DNA of 33,093 nt from Halobacteriales archaeon QS_9_67_15. Lineage in GTDB: Archaea; Halobacteriota; Halobacteria; Halobacteriales; Haloarculaceae. Where the stretch lies: assembly GCA_003023165.1 (NCBI GenBank), contig PXSD01000169.1, forward strand, positions 12,582 through 45,674, read 5' to 3'. The notes below the pieces were generated by a model. That model made no database searches, was not told the origin of the DNA, and saw nothing but the letters and a program-made list of their open reading frames with translations. Positions 1-8,161 of this stretch are shown here, piece after piece. Both the position numbers and the translations under genes were made by a program. The stretch's first letter is position 1. Every line of letters begins with the position of its first letter.

Positions 1-2
1 GC

Positions 3-566
3 GAGGGCGGCGACCGCGGCCAGCTATCGAGCGGGCTCGACGCGCTCCGCGACCACGGGAACATGTACGACTACTCGCTGGTGAGCCGACAGGACGACGT
101 GGCTCACATCAAGACGGTGATCGACGAGACCGACGCAATGGGGACGATCCGCGGCAACGACGGCTACATCACCGGCCCCTTCCACATCGAGGACGGCAGC
201 GAGGTCTGGCACGTCGGTTTCGACCGCGCCCGACAGGCCGACGACACGCTGGCGGATCTCGAGCGGAACAACGAGTTCGACGTCGTCGAGCGGACCAACA
301 CGTCGGTCCCGGACATGCAGGACCTCGTCCAGAACGCCGGGGCCGCGATGACGCTCATCGAGGGCTGTGAGGGCCTCTCGGAGACCGAACGCGAGACGCT
401 CGAGACGGCCGTCTCCTCGGGGTATTTCGAGTCGCCGCGGGACGCGACCCTCGGAACGCTCGCCGACGAGTTCGACGTCTCCAAACCCGCCGTCTCGAAG
501 AACCTGCGCCGTGGGCAGCGCAAGATGATCCAGCGCGTCGTCGATGCGCTCGACGACCTCGAATAG
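3..566 (+). CDS. HTH-10 (bacterio-opsin activator-type) regulator, 5' truncated by window edge
   Basis: The reading frame is open from base 3 and runs to TAG at 564-566, so the N-terminus lies before the window. The first Met at base 63 is probably internal, because coding-like sequence precedes it in frame. The last ~60 residues (LSETERETLETAVSSGYFES, then ATLGTLADEFDVSKPAVSKN) match the Bat-type HTH-10 domain of haloarchaea: a helix carrying the L-T/S-x-x-x-x-x-x-L pattern, the GYF-x-P-R turn and a winged-helix recognition helix. The upstream part looks like the usual non-DNA-binding sensor half. It is probably a transcription regulator. Its position 112 bp before a transporter operon on the same strand makes that operon a candidate target, which is inference only. 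Confidence 0.85.
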   Translation, partial: EGGDRGQLSSGLDALRDHGNMYDYSLVSRQDDVAHIKTVIDETDAMGTIRGNDGYITGPFHIEDGSEVWHVGFDRARQADDTLADLERNNEFDVVERTNTSVPDMQDLVQNAGAAMTLIEGCEGLSETERETLETAVSSGYFESPRDATLGTLADEFDVSKPAVSKNLRRGQRKMIQRVVDALDDLE

Positions 567-678
567 GGCAGTTCGGCCTGATACCCGAACCCCGACCCAT
601 CGTTCTGCATCGGTGAAATCGCTCGTTAACATGTGAACCCGGGGTGCTATGCCCGTCAGACCGGATATAATAGACATC

Positions 679-2145
679 ATGCGAGAGCATATCACGCGGA
701 GGCGAGCACTGAAGTCGATGGGTGCAGCAGGTATCGCAGCACTGGCCGGTTGTTCCGAGGGTGACGGGACGCCGACGAGCGGCAGTGACGGCGACGAAGA
801 CGGCAACGACGGCAGCGACGGCGGCGACGGCATGGACCCGACGGAGACGACCGATTCATCGATGGACGAAACACCTACTGGAACGGCGAGCGGCGTATCG
901 GGGGAACTGACTATCGGCGTGCTCCAGCCGATGTCGGGTGACCTGGCGTACTACGGCCAACAGAGCGTCTGGGGGTTCCTCTCCGGACTCGGGTACAAGG
1001 ACGGGTCGGAGCCGCCGGCGGACGTGGGGACCGGCGAGACGACGTTCTCGGTCGGCGACGTGGACTATCGACTGCTCGTCAGAGACACGGGGTTCTCGGC
1101 CGACGGCGCGCAGTCGGCGGCCACGTCACTCGTCCGAGAGGACGACGTGGACATGCTGTTTGGCTGTTCCTCCTCCGCGTCTGCCCAGCGGGTGATCGGC
1201 CAGGTCGTCAACCAGGCACAAGTGCCGATCATGGTCGGACCCGCCGCGTCGGCGGCGATCACCTCCGACGGGGAGAGCTGTAGCGACCTGGTGTACCGGG
1301 CCAGCGAGAACACGGCGATGGACGCCCGGTCCGGCGGTCGCTACGTCGCCAACGAAACCGACGTGTCGAAGGTGTATCTCTTCGGAGCCGACTACTCCTT
1401 CGGGCGCGCAGTGGTCAAGAACTATAAATCGGTCCTCGAGAGCGAGGGCGTCGAGATCGTCGGCGAGCAGTTCGTCGAGCGGGGCTACGCCGAATGGGAC
1501 GGGCTCCTCGACAACGCCGAGGAAGCCGGTGCGGAAGGGGTCGTCGGCGGATTCACCGTTGCGACGCTCCCGAACCTGTTCAGTTCGTACCTCTCGGGCG
1601 ATTACTCGTTCCGGACCTTCGGCGGGTACGCGACGCAGATCACGAACACCGTCGTCGGAAACACCATGAAGAACGTCCTCGGCGAGCCGCTGACCGAGGA
1701 GAAGATCCAGAACTCGAAACTGGGGTCGTTCACCACGCGCTATCACTGGAACCAGTACGACAACGAGATCAACGACTCGTTCGTCCAGTCCTACACGGAC
1801 ACCTACGGCGTCGTGCCCGACCTGTTCACCTCCGGGACGTTCACGGCGGCGTCGGCTATCCACCAGGCGGTCGGGGCGTCGGGTTCGACCACGGGCGAGG
1901 ACATCGCCGGCGCGCTCAAGGGCATGACGGTCACGGACACCCCGAAGGGCGAGGACGGCTACACGTTCCAGGAGTACAACAACCAGGCCCGGTCGGAGAT
2001 GACCGTCGCCGACCCGATCCCGACCAAGGACGAGTGGGCCGACTCGTGGGGCGCGGACATCCAGCCGGGAGAACCGAAGGCCCGTATCGCGGGCGAGGAC
2101 GCGACGATCCCGGTCGACAGCTCGGACATGAACTGTTCGCTGTGA
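679..2145 (+). CDS. Branched-chain amino acid-type (HAAT) ABC transporter substrate-binding lipoprotein 1
   Basis: A 488-residue extracellular solute-binding protein. The start at 679 gives a twin-arginine signal (TRRRALKSMGAAGIAALAGC) with a lipobox Cys near residue 25, so it is predicted to be Tat-exported and lipid-anchored. An in-frame ATG at 649 would add 10 residues and is less likely. A Ser/Asp/Gly/Thr-rich linker (about 26-85) is followed by the periplasmic-binding fold (ELTIGVLQPMSGDLAYYGQQ; LVREDDVDMLFG; VSKVYLFGADYSFG). It is first in an operon with two ATPases and two permeases, and its stop lies 2 bases before the next ATG. The ligand cannot be read from the sequence; this family carries leucine-type amino acids, amides, urea or aromatic acids. 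It serves below as the intact comparison for the second binding protein. Confidence 0.9.
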   Translation: MREHITRRRALKSMGAAGIAALAGCSEGDGTPTSGSDGDEDGNDGSDGGDGMDPTETTDSSMDETPTGTASGVSGELTIGVLQPMSGDLAYYGQQSVWGFLSGLGYKDGSEPPADVGTGETTFSVGDVDYRLLVRDTGFSADGAQSAATSLVREDDVDMLFGCSSSASAQRVIGQVVNQAQVPIMVGPAASAAITSDGESCSDLVYRASENTAMDARSGGRYVANETDVSKVYLFGADYSFGRAVVKNYKSVLESEGVEIVGEQFVERGYAEWDGLLDNAEEAGAEGVVGGFTVATLPNLFSSYLSGDYSFRTFGGYATQITNTVVGNTMKNVLGEPLTEEKIQNSKLGSFTTRYHWNQYDNEINDSFVQSYTDTYGVVPDLFTSGTFTAASAIHQAVGASGSTTGEDIAGALKGMTVTDTPKGEDGYTFQEYNNQARSEMTVADPIPTKDEWADSWGADIQPGEPKARIAGEDATIPVDSSDMNCSL

Positions 2146-2147
2146 AC

Positions 2148-2960
2148 ATGCTGCGGACGACGGGCCTCACCAAGCAGTTCGGCGGACTCACCGCCGTCGA
2201 CAGCGTCGACTTCGAGCTCGGGGACGAGCTCTGTTCGCTCATCGGCCCCAACGGAGCCGGGAAGACGACGGTTTTCGACCTCCTGACCGGGGTGCTCGAA
2301 CCCACACAGGGGTCGATAGAGCTCCGGACCGACGGTGAGTGGGTCGACGTGACCGACGCCTCGCCCGACGAGACGGCGACGATGGGCCTGCATCGGTCCT
2401 ACCAGATAACGAACGTCTTCCCGACGCTCACCGTGCTGGAGAACGTCCGCGTGGCCGCGCAGGCCCACGGCGACGACGCCGCGACGTTCTGGCGTAACGT
2501 CGGCACCTACGACGAGTACGTCCGCGAAGCGCGGGGCATCCTCGAACGCGTCGGCCTCGCCGACCGCGCCGACGACCTGGCGCAGAACCTCAGCCACGGT
2601 GCGAGTCGACAGCTGGAGGTGGCCGTCGCGCTCGCGGGCCACCCGGACGTGCTCCTGCTTGACGAACCGAACGCCGGCGTCTCCTCGGAGAGCGTCGGCG
2701 ACATCGTCGACCTCATCGAGGACGTGGCCGAGGACCACGCGGTCCTGCTCGTCGAGCACAATATGGACATCGTAATGGAGGTCTCGGACCGAGTCGTCGT
2801 CCTCAACCAGGGCGAAGTCATCGCCGACGACGAACCGAGCGCCGTCCGCGAGAATCCGGCCGTTCAGGAAGCGTACCTCGGCGGGTACGAACCCGGCGAC
2901 CTCGGCGACCGAACCGACGAACGGGCCGACGACGCACCCGGATCGGGAGGCGTCGCATGA
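2148..2960 (+). CDS. livG: HAAT-type ABC transporter ATP-binding protein LivG (system 1)
   Basis: A 270-residue cytoplasmic ATPase powering the importer. Walker A is GPNGAGKTT (residues 33-41), the Q-loop Gln is near 86 (SYQITNVFPTLTVLENV), Walker B is VLLLDEP (about 167-173) and the switch His is in LLVEHNMD. The signature reads LSHGASRQLE at about 148: the third residue of the usual LSGGQ is His and the Gln is displaced. LivG proteins often have degenerate signatures of the L-x-Y/H-G type, so this is probably normal for the family. The TVLENV motif and about 270 residues fit LivG rather than LivF. The ATG at 2148 is 2 bases after the binding-protein stop. The C-terminal ~25 residues are an acidic tail. 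Confidence 0.9.
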   Translation: MLRTTGLTKQFGGLTAVDSVDFELGDELCSLIGPNGAGKTTVFDLLTGVLEPTQGSIELRTDGEWVDVTDASPDETATMGLHRSYQITNVFPTLTVLENVRVAAQAHGDDAATFWRNVGTYDEYVREARGILERVGLADRADDLAQNLSHGASRQLEVAVALAGHPDVLLLDEPNAGVSSESVGDIVDLIEDVAEDHAVLLVEHNMDIVMEVSDRVVVLNQGEVIADDEPSAVRENPAVQEAYLGGYEPGDLGDRTDERADDAPGSGGVA

Positions 2961-2976
2961 ACGCGAGGGAGACCCC

Positions 2977-3675
2977 GTGACGCTCCTCGAACTCCACGGC
3001 GTCGAGACCTACTACGGCGAGAGCCACGTCCTCGAAGGCGTGACGCTCTCCGTCGAGGAAGGGGAGGTCGTCGCGCTCGTCGGCCGGAACGGCGTCGGCA
3101 AGACCACGACGCTTCGCTCGATCCTCCAGTTGACGCCGCCTCGCGAGGGCAGTGTCACCTACCGCGGCGAGGAACTCGTCGGCCTCGGCACGCACGAAGT
3201 CGCCGACCGCGGCGTCGGCTGGATACCCGAGGACCGCCGGATCTTCTCGCAGCTGTCGGTCGCCGAGAACGTCCGCGTCTCCGTCCCCGACGGTCGGGAC
3301 ACGGAAGCGGCGCTGACGATGGCGTACGACACCTTCCCGGTCCTCGACGAGCGCCGCGACCAGGAGGCCGGCACGCTCTCGGGCGGCCAACAGCAGATGC
3401 TCTCGCTCGCCCGCGGCCTCGTCGGCGAGAACGCCCTCCTGCTCGTGGACGAACCGAGCGAGGGGCTGGCACCGCAGATCGTCGCCGACGTGGCGGACGC
3501 ACTGAACGACGCGGCCAAAGAGACGACGCTCCTCCTCGTCGAGCAGAACCTCCCGCTCGCGCTCGACCTTGCGGACCGCTTCTACGTCCTCGACAAGGGA
3601 CGAGTCGTCGACGACGGTGACACCGCCGAGGTCTCCGCCGACGACGAACGACTCAGGAGGTTTCTCTCGGCATGA
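2977..3675 (+). CDS. livF: HAAT-type ABC transporter ATP-binding protein LivF (system 1)
   Basis: A 232-residue second ATPase subunit. Walker A is GRNGVGKTT (36-44), the signature LSGGQQQM (about 134-141), Walker B ALLLVDEP (about 153-160) and the switch His is replaced by Gln in LLVEQNLPLAL, a replacement typical of LivF. The GTG start at 2977 follows a purine-rich GCGAGGGAGA Shine-Dalgarno-like stretch. The ATG overlapping the livG stop (2957) is in another frame and reads only seven codons. The stop overlaps the livH start as ATGA, so translation is probably coupled to livH. Confidence 0.9.
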   Translation: MTLLELHGVETYYGESHVLEGVTLSVEEGEVVALVGRNGVGKTTTLRSILQLTPPREGSVTYRGEELVGLGTHEVADRGVGWIPEDRRIFSQLSVAENVRVSVPDGRDTEAALTMAYDTFPVLDERRDQEAGTLSGGQQQMLSLARGLVGENALLLVDEPSEGLAPQIVADVADALNDAAKETTLLLVEQNLPLALDLADRFYVLDKGRVVDDGDTAEVSADDERLRRFLSA

Positions 3676-4715
3676 CCGACCCGACAGTGCTCACCGAACT
3701 GACCGCGCTCGCACTGCAGGCGGGCTTCGTCGACGGGCTCACCGACTTCCTCGGCCCCTCGAACCTCGCGAGCGTGGTCGTCGAAGGGCTCGCCAAGTCG
3801 GCCATCTACGTGATGATCGCGAGCGGACTCACGCTGATATTCGGCCTGATGGGCGTGCTCAACTTCGCACACGGGTCGCTGACGATGATCGGTGCCTACC
3901 TCGCCGGCGTCGTCATGGTCGTCCTCGTCGGAAACGCGACCGGACAGTGGACCCGGATGGCGTTCTTCTTCGGCGCGCTCGTGGTCGTCTTCATCGCGCT
4001 GGCCTTCCTCGGTGGCGTGATGGAGATCGGACTGATCCGCGAACTGTACACCAGACCGCCGATCTACCAGATCCTCCTCACCTTCGGGCTGACGCTCGTG
4101 CTCGAAGAGACGGTTCGGATCGTCGTCCAGTTCTACGGGCTTCAGCCGATCTCCGAGTGGCAGGGCGCGCTCGGCACGAAGCCCGCGTTCATGGCGACAG
4201 AGCACTCGCTCGGTCCGCTCTCGGTGCGCGGACTGGCAGCCTTCGAGATCCTCCTCGGCCTCGCGACGGTCGCGGCGATCTGGGCCTTCTTGACGCGGAC
4301 GCGCTACGGCCTCTACATCCGTGCCGGCAGCGAGGACGCCGAGATGGCAGAAGCGCTCGGCATCGACGTGCGTCGCGTGTTTACCGTCGTTTTCGCGCTC
4401 GGTGCGGGCATCGCCGGTGTCGCCGGCGCGCTCCTGATGTGGGACCCGGTGTGGGGCGCGAGCGTGCCACTTGCCGCGGAGACGCTGTTGCCCGCGTTCG
4501 TCGTCGTCATCATCGGCGGCCTGGGCACCTTCCGCGGGACCGTCGCGGGCGCGCTGGTTGTCGGGATGGCAGACGCGACGACGACGTGGTGGTTCCAGAA
4601 CGTCTTCATCACCTGGACGTGGCTCCCCGAGATGGCAGTGTTCCTCATCCTCGTCGGGATGCTCGTCGTGAAACCACAGGGACTGTACGGCGTCGAGGAG
4701 GTAGGTGGCCATTAG
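3672..4715 (+). CDS. livH: HAAT-type ABC transporter permease LivH (system 1)
   Basis: A 347-residue polytopic membrane protein. After a ~40-residue N-terminus it has the LivH pattern: a helix with SAIYVMIASGLTLIFGLMGV, then LNFAHGSLTMIGAYLAG. It continues with hydrophobic segments around VVVFIALAFLGGV, YQILLTFGLTLVLEE, FEILLGLATVAAIWAFL, and the conserved EAxx loop AEALGIDVRRVFTVVFALGAGIAGVAGAL, which contacts the ATPases. It ends with FVVVIIGGLGTFRGTVAGALVVG and VFLILVGMLVVKPQGLYG. Start ATG overlaps the livF stop, and the last 11 bases overlap livM. Confidence 0.9.
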   Translation: MTDPTVLTELTALALQAGFVDGLTDFLGPSNLASVVVEGLAKSAIYVMIASGLTLIFGLMGVLNFAHGSLTMIGAYLAGVVMVVLVGNATGQWTRMAFFFGALVVVFIALAFLGGVMEIGLIRELYTRPPIYQILLTFGLTLVLEETVRIVVQFYGLQPISEWQGALGTKPAFMATEHSLGPLSVRGLAAFEILLGLATVAAIWAFLTRTRYGLYIRAGSEDAEMAEALGIDVRRVFTVVFALGAGIAGVAGALLMWDPVWGASVPLAAETLLPAFVVVIIGGLGTFRGTVAGALVVGMADATTTWWFQNVFITWTWLPEMAVFLILVGMLVVKPQGLYGVEEVGGH

Positions 4716-5985
4716 CTCCGTCACCCGCTGGGTCGAGAACCGCAGGCTCTCCTGGCCCGTGGACCACCTGCGAAGTCAGCAGGTCCACCTCCTGGTCGTC
4801 CTCGCCCTCCTGGCGTATCCGGGCTTCTACCACCTGCTGACGAGCTCTTCCGTCTCGAACCTCGCCGTGGCCATCCTGCCGCGGATGGACTCGATGGTCG
4901 CGGTGCTGTACTTCGCGCTGTTCGCGATGTCGTTCGACTTCATCAGCGGCTACACCGGCTACCTCTCGTTCGGGCACGCCGCCTTCTACGGCACCGGTGC
5001 CTATCTCGTCATTTTGGTCGCGAACGGCAAGATCCCCCTCCTCCCCCCGGGGACGCCGTTCATGATCTCGCTCCTCCTCGCCGGTCTCCTCGCGGCGCTC
5101 GTCGCGGTCGTGATCGGCCTCGTCTCCTTCCGGCTGACGGGCGTCTACTTCGCGATGGTCACGCTCGGCTTCGCGCAGGTCATGTACGTCTTCGTCCGCG
5201 GCTGGAACTACGTCGCGAGCAACCCGCGCGACGGGCCCGCGATCGGGTCGACCCACCCGGACGGCTTCGAGATCGGCGTCCCGTTCGTCGACCAGTTGAA
5301 CCTCGCCATCGGGAGTTTCTCGGGCGACGAAGTGACGCTGCTCGGCCACACGCTCGGGACGTACACCGTTTCGTTCTACATGGTCGGGCTGGTCGTGCTC
5401 CTCTCGTATTTCGCGATGCAGCGTGTCATCCACTCGCCCTTCGGCCGCGTGATGATAGCCATCCGCGAGAACGAGGAGCGCGCGGAGGCGGTCGGCTACG
5501 ACACGTTCCGGTACAAGATCGGCGCGTTCGTGATGAGCGCCTTCTTCGGCGGCATCGCGGGCGGGCTGTTCGCCGGATTCAAACGGTCGGTCACCCCCGA
5601 GAGCACGTTCTACTTCCTGACGACCGGCGACGCCCTGCTTGCGAGCATCATCGGCGGCTTCGGGACGCTCGCCGGACCGCTGTACGGCCACCTCTTCGAC
5701 TACGGCGTCCGTGAGTTCCTCTCGAACCGCGGTCTGGGCGGCGGTCTCCTGCCGTATCTCCAGGAGACGCTGAGCCAGGCAGTGCTCACGACGACGCTCC
5801 CCGGCGGGATCACCGTCGAAGGGTTCATTCAGGCGGCACTGAACGGGCACGCGAGTCTCTACGTGGGTATCGTCTTCGTCCTGTTCGTCCTCTACGTGCC
5901 CGGCGGCCTCCTCGGCACCCTCAGAATTGGATTGGGTGGCAAGGTGTCCGAGCGACTGCCGGCGAAGCTCTGGGGTGACCGATGA
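4705..5985 (+). CDS. livM: HAAT-type ABC transporter permease LivM (system 1)
   Basis: A 426-residue membrane subunit. Diagnostic segments are YFALFAMSFDFISGYTGYLS followed by FGHAAFYGTGAYLV, LVSFRLTGVYFAMVTLGFAQ, the cytoplasmic EAA-like loop (FGRVMIAIRENEERAEAVGY) and ALLASIIGGFGTLAGPLYGH. The GTG at 4705 lies only 2 bases after GAGGAGGT (4695-4702). That spacing is short for an archaeal ribosome-binding site, but no better in-frame start is close. It overlaps livH by 11 bases, and its stop overlaps the next ATG as ATGA. With LivH it should form the membrane channel. Confidence 0.88.
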   Translation: MAISSVTRWVENRRLSWPVDHLRSQQVHLLVVLALLAYPGFYHLLTSSSVSNLAVAILPRMDSMVAVLYFALFAMSFDFISGYTGYLSFGHAAFYGTGAYLVILVANGKIPLLPPGTPFMISLLLAGLLAALVAVVIGLVSFRLTGVYFAMVTLGFAQVMYVFVRGWNYVASNPRDGPAIGSTHPDGFEIGVPFVDQLNLAIGSFSGDEVTLLGHTLGTYTVSFYMVGLVVLLSYFAMQRVIHSPFGRVMIAIRENEERAEAVGYDTFRYKIGAFVMSAFFGGIAGGLFAGFKRSVTPESTFYFLTTGDALLASIIGGFGTLAGPLYGHLFDYGVREFLSNRGLGGGLLPYLQETLSQAVLTTTLPGGITVEGFIQAALNGHASLYVGIVFVLFVLYVPGGLLGTLRIGLGGKVSERLPAKLWGDR

Positions 5986-6874
5986 CGGTCCACCTCACCG
6001 GCGTCGGGACGTACCTTCCCGACGAGACTGTCGACGGTGCCGACATCGCCGAGCGGAGCGGTATTCCGCGCGACGTGGTCGTCGAGCAGATGGGCATCCG
6101 CAGGAAGCACGTCTGCCGCGACGGCGACGACCAGCCGAGCGACATGTGCGTCGCCGCCGCGGAGGCCGCGCTGGCCGACGCGGACTGCGATCCCGATGCG
6201 CTGGACGCGGTCCGGTACCACGGCAGCGAATTCAAAGACTACGTCGTCTGGAGCCTCGCGGCGGACGTGGCCTCGCCGCGAGCCGCGAGGAGGACCTCGT
6301 CGACTACGAGGACCCGGACACCTCTTTCACGTTCAACTTCGGGAGCGGTGCGTCGGCGCTCGTCCTGGAACGCGACGCGCCGAGCCGAGCGCTCGCGACG
6401 GTCCGAGAGAGCGCGGCGGTGACCGACGGTAGTTTCTCCCGGGACGTGGTGATGCCGGCCGGCGGGACGCGACACCCCGCGAACCACGACACCGTTAACC
6501 AGGACATGCACAAGCTCCGTGTACGCGACCACGAGGAGATGAAAGAGCGCCTCGCCGAGGTGAGCCTGCCGAACTTCCTCGACGTGGCAGACACCGCGCT
6601 GGAGCGGTCGGGATACGACCGCGAGGACGTCGACTTCGCGGCGATCACCCACATGAAGCGGTCGTTCCACGACTCCCTCTGTGAGGAACTGGGGCTCGGC
6701 GACCGTCAATCGTACTATCTCGACGAGTACGGGCACGTCCAGAGCGTCGACCAGGCGCTCGCGACGGCGGAGGCACGGTCGCGCGACTGGCTCGACGACG
6801 GTGACGTGGTCCTGTATCTCGCCGCCGGAACCGGGTACACGTGGGCCGCGACGGTCATGGAGTGGCGGGCCTGA
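5982..6874 (+). pseudogene. Broken ketoacyl-ACP synthase III / HMG-CoA synthase-like gene, active-site segment deleted
   Basis: Reading from the ATGA overlap at 5982 gives a good thiolase-fold N-terminus (HLTGVGTYLPDETVDGADIA, then GIPRDVVVEQMGIRRKH, ending ...YVVWSLAADVA near 6272). The family match then jumps to another frame at about 6275 (AASREEDLVDYEDPDTSFTF, then NFGSGASALVLE) and runs to the stop at 6872-6874 (AAGTGYTWAATVMEWRA). The two parts total ~296 residues. The stretch expected between them, about 40 residues with the nucleophilic Cys, is absent. Later elements survive: the FGSGA loop, the ITHMKRSFHD His region and DEYGHVQSVDQ. The junction carries two tandem GCCGCGA units. An intact homologue would condense acyl units; as read, no functional enzyme can be made. 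It is last in the transporter operon. Confidence 0.8.
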
Positions 6875-6895
6875 ACTCCCACAGAGCGCGTTCCT

Positions 6896-6916
6896 GAACG
6901 GACAGACTGTCCGTTC
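6896..6916. promoter_or_regulatory. Perfect inverted repeat, 10-bp arms around one base
   Basis: GAACGGACAG at 6896-6905 and CTGTCCGTTC at 6907-6916 are exact inverse complements around a central A at 6906. It lies 22 bp after the broken synthase gene and ~55 bp before the TATA box of the xylose dehydrogenase gene. No T-run follows it, so an operator for a dimeric regulator fits better than a terminator. Function is inferred. Confidence 0.5.
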
Positions 6917-6922
6917 CAGAAT

Positions 6923-6956
6923 GCCGATATCAGGGCGTTTGGCGGCGAATATCGGC
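6923..6956. repeat. Inverted repeat GCCGATAT / ATATCGGC
   Basis: GCCGATAT (6923-6930) and ATATCGGC (6949-6956) form 8-bp arms separated by 18 bases. The pair ends about 13 bp before the TATA box at 6969-6975, where haloarchaeal activators often bind. A regulatory role is possible but not shown. Confidence 0.35.
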
Positions 6957-6968
6957 CGTTTCCGTATC

Positions 6969-6975
6969 ACTTATC
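6969..6975 (+). promoter_or_regulatory. TATA box of the xylose dehydrogenase gene
   Basis: ACTTATC is centred 28 bases before the ATG at 7000, in otherwise GC-rich DNA. This spacing puts the transcript start at or beside the start codon (leaderless). Confidence 0.5.
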
Positions 6976-6999
6976 ACAGTTGCGTCCCGCGGTTCGCAC

Positions 7000-8073
7000 A
7001 TGGACCTCTACGAGTACTTCGAGGACTTCACGGCGCGCGACTGGCCGCAGGCGGACGAGGGGACGGTCCGGTTCGCGATGGTCGGACTCGGCTGGTGGAC
7101 GCTCGACTACGCCATCCCGGCGACGAACGAACTCGAACACCTCGAAACGACCACTGTCGTCAGTTCGACGACGGAGAAGGCGCGGGGCGTCGCAGACGAG
7201 CACGACAGCATCGAGCGCGCACTCACCTACGACGAGTTCACGGACGGCGAGGCGACCGACGCGTACGACGCAGTCTACGTCGCCACGCCGAACGCGCTCC
7301 ACCTTCCTTACGTCGAAGCAGCGGCGGAGTTCGGGAAAGACGTCCTCTGCGAGAAGCCGCTGGAGGCCACCACCGAGCGCGCCGAGAAACTCGTCGAGGC
7401 CGCACGTGACGTGACTCTCGGCGTCGAGTACCGGATGCACGTCCAGCCGGCGGTCCGCATGATGCGCGAACTCGTCGCCGACGGGTTCATCGGCGACGTG
7501 ACGCTCGTTCACGGGAACATGTCCCAGCGCATGCTGGAGATCAACGAGAATCCCGACCAGTGGCGGCTGAATCCCGACCTTGCGGGCGCGGGCGCGTCCG
7601 TGACCGACCTGGGAGTGTACTCCATCAACACGACCCGCTTCGTCACCGGCCGCGACCCGGTCGGCGTCTCCGGCGCGACGTGGTCCGAGCACGAGGCCTT
7701 CGACGACGTGCCGGACGAACGAGCCTCCTTCACCGTCGAGTTCGAGGACGGCGTCCTCGCGTCCTGCACGGCGAGCCAGAACGCCCACTACGCGAGCAGT
7801 CTCCGCATTGTGGGGACCGAGGGCGAACTCCTCCTCGAAGACGCGTTCCTCGGCGGCGAGCGGGAACTGACCGTCACCCGCGGCGATACGACTATTCAGA
7901 CGGAGTTCGACCAGATACGGGAGACCAAGCGCTCGATCGAGTCCTTCGCCGACCACGTCCTGACGGATACGCCGATCCTCGGCGACGGCGAGCACGGACT
8001 CGTCGACCAGCGCACCATCGACGCCGTCTACGAGGCCGCGGCGTCCGGCGAACGCGTCGACCTCTCGGAGTAA
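7000..8073 (+). CDS. xacA: Gfo/Idh/MocA-family D-xylose 1-dehydrogenase (NADP+) homologue
   Basis: A 357-residue cytoplasmic oxidoreductase. The N-terminus is a Rossmann domain (VRFAMVGLGWW, residues ~23-33, near-GxGxxG), then YDAVYVATPNALHLPYVEAA and the Gfo/Idh motif CEKPLEATTERAE with the conserved Lys of E-K-P. The C-terminal sheet domain contains GASVTDLGVYSINTTRF. The opening pattern (YFEDFTARDW, EGTVRFAMVGLGWWT) and NPDQWRLNPDLAG follow the haloarchaeal xylose dehydrogenases as I remember them, which oxidise D-xylose to xylonolactone as the first step of oxidative pentose degradation. The convergent neighbour is a xylonate dehydratase homologue, which supports the role. Substrate is inferred from resemblance; other sugar dehydrogenases share the fold. 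Confidence 0.78.
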   Translation: MDLYEYFEDFTARDWPQADEGTVRFAMVGLGWWTLDYAIPATNELEHLETTTVVSSTTEKARGVADEHDSIERALTYDEFTDGEATDAYDAVYVATPNALHLPYVEAAAEFGKDVLCEKPLEATTERAEKLVEAARDVTLGVEYRMHVQPAVRMMRELVADGFIGDVTLVHGNMSQRMLEINENPDQWRLNPDLAGAGASVTDLGVYSINTTRFVTGRDPVGVSGATWSEHEAFDDVPDERASFTVEFEDGVLASCTASQNAHYASSLRIVGTEGELLLEDAFLGGERELTVTRGDTTIQTEFDQIRETKRSIESFADHVLTDTPILGDGEHGLVDQRTIDAVYEAAASGERVDLSE

Positions 8074-8161
8074 CTGCCGCGCGCGGTCACGACTCGTGAA
8101 TCGAGTGCTTCTTCGGCTCAATACGAGCGAGAGACGCGGAGCGTCACCAGTTCGACGCGGC

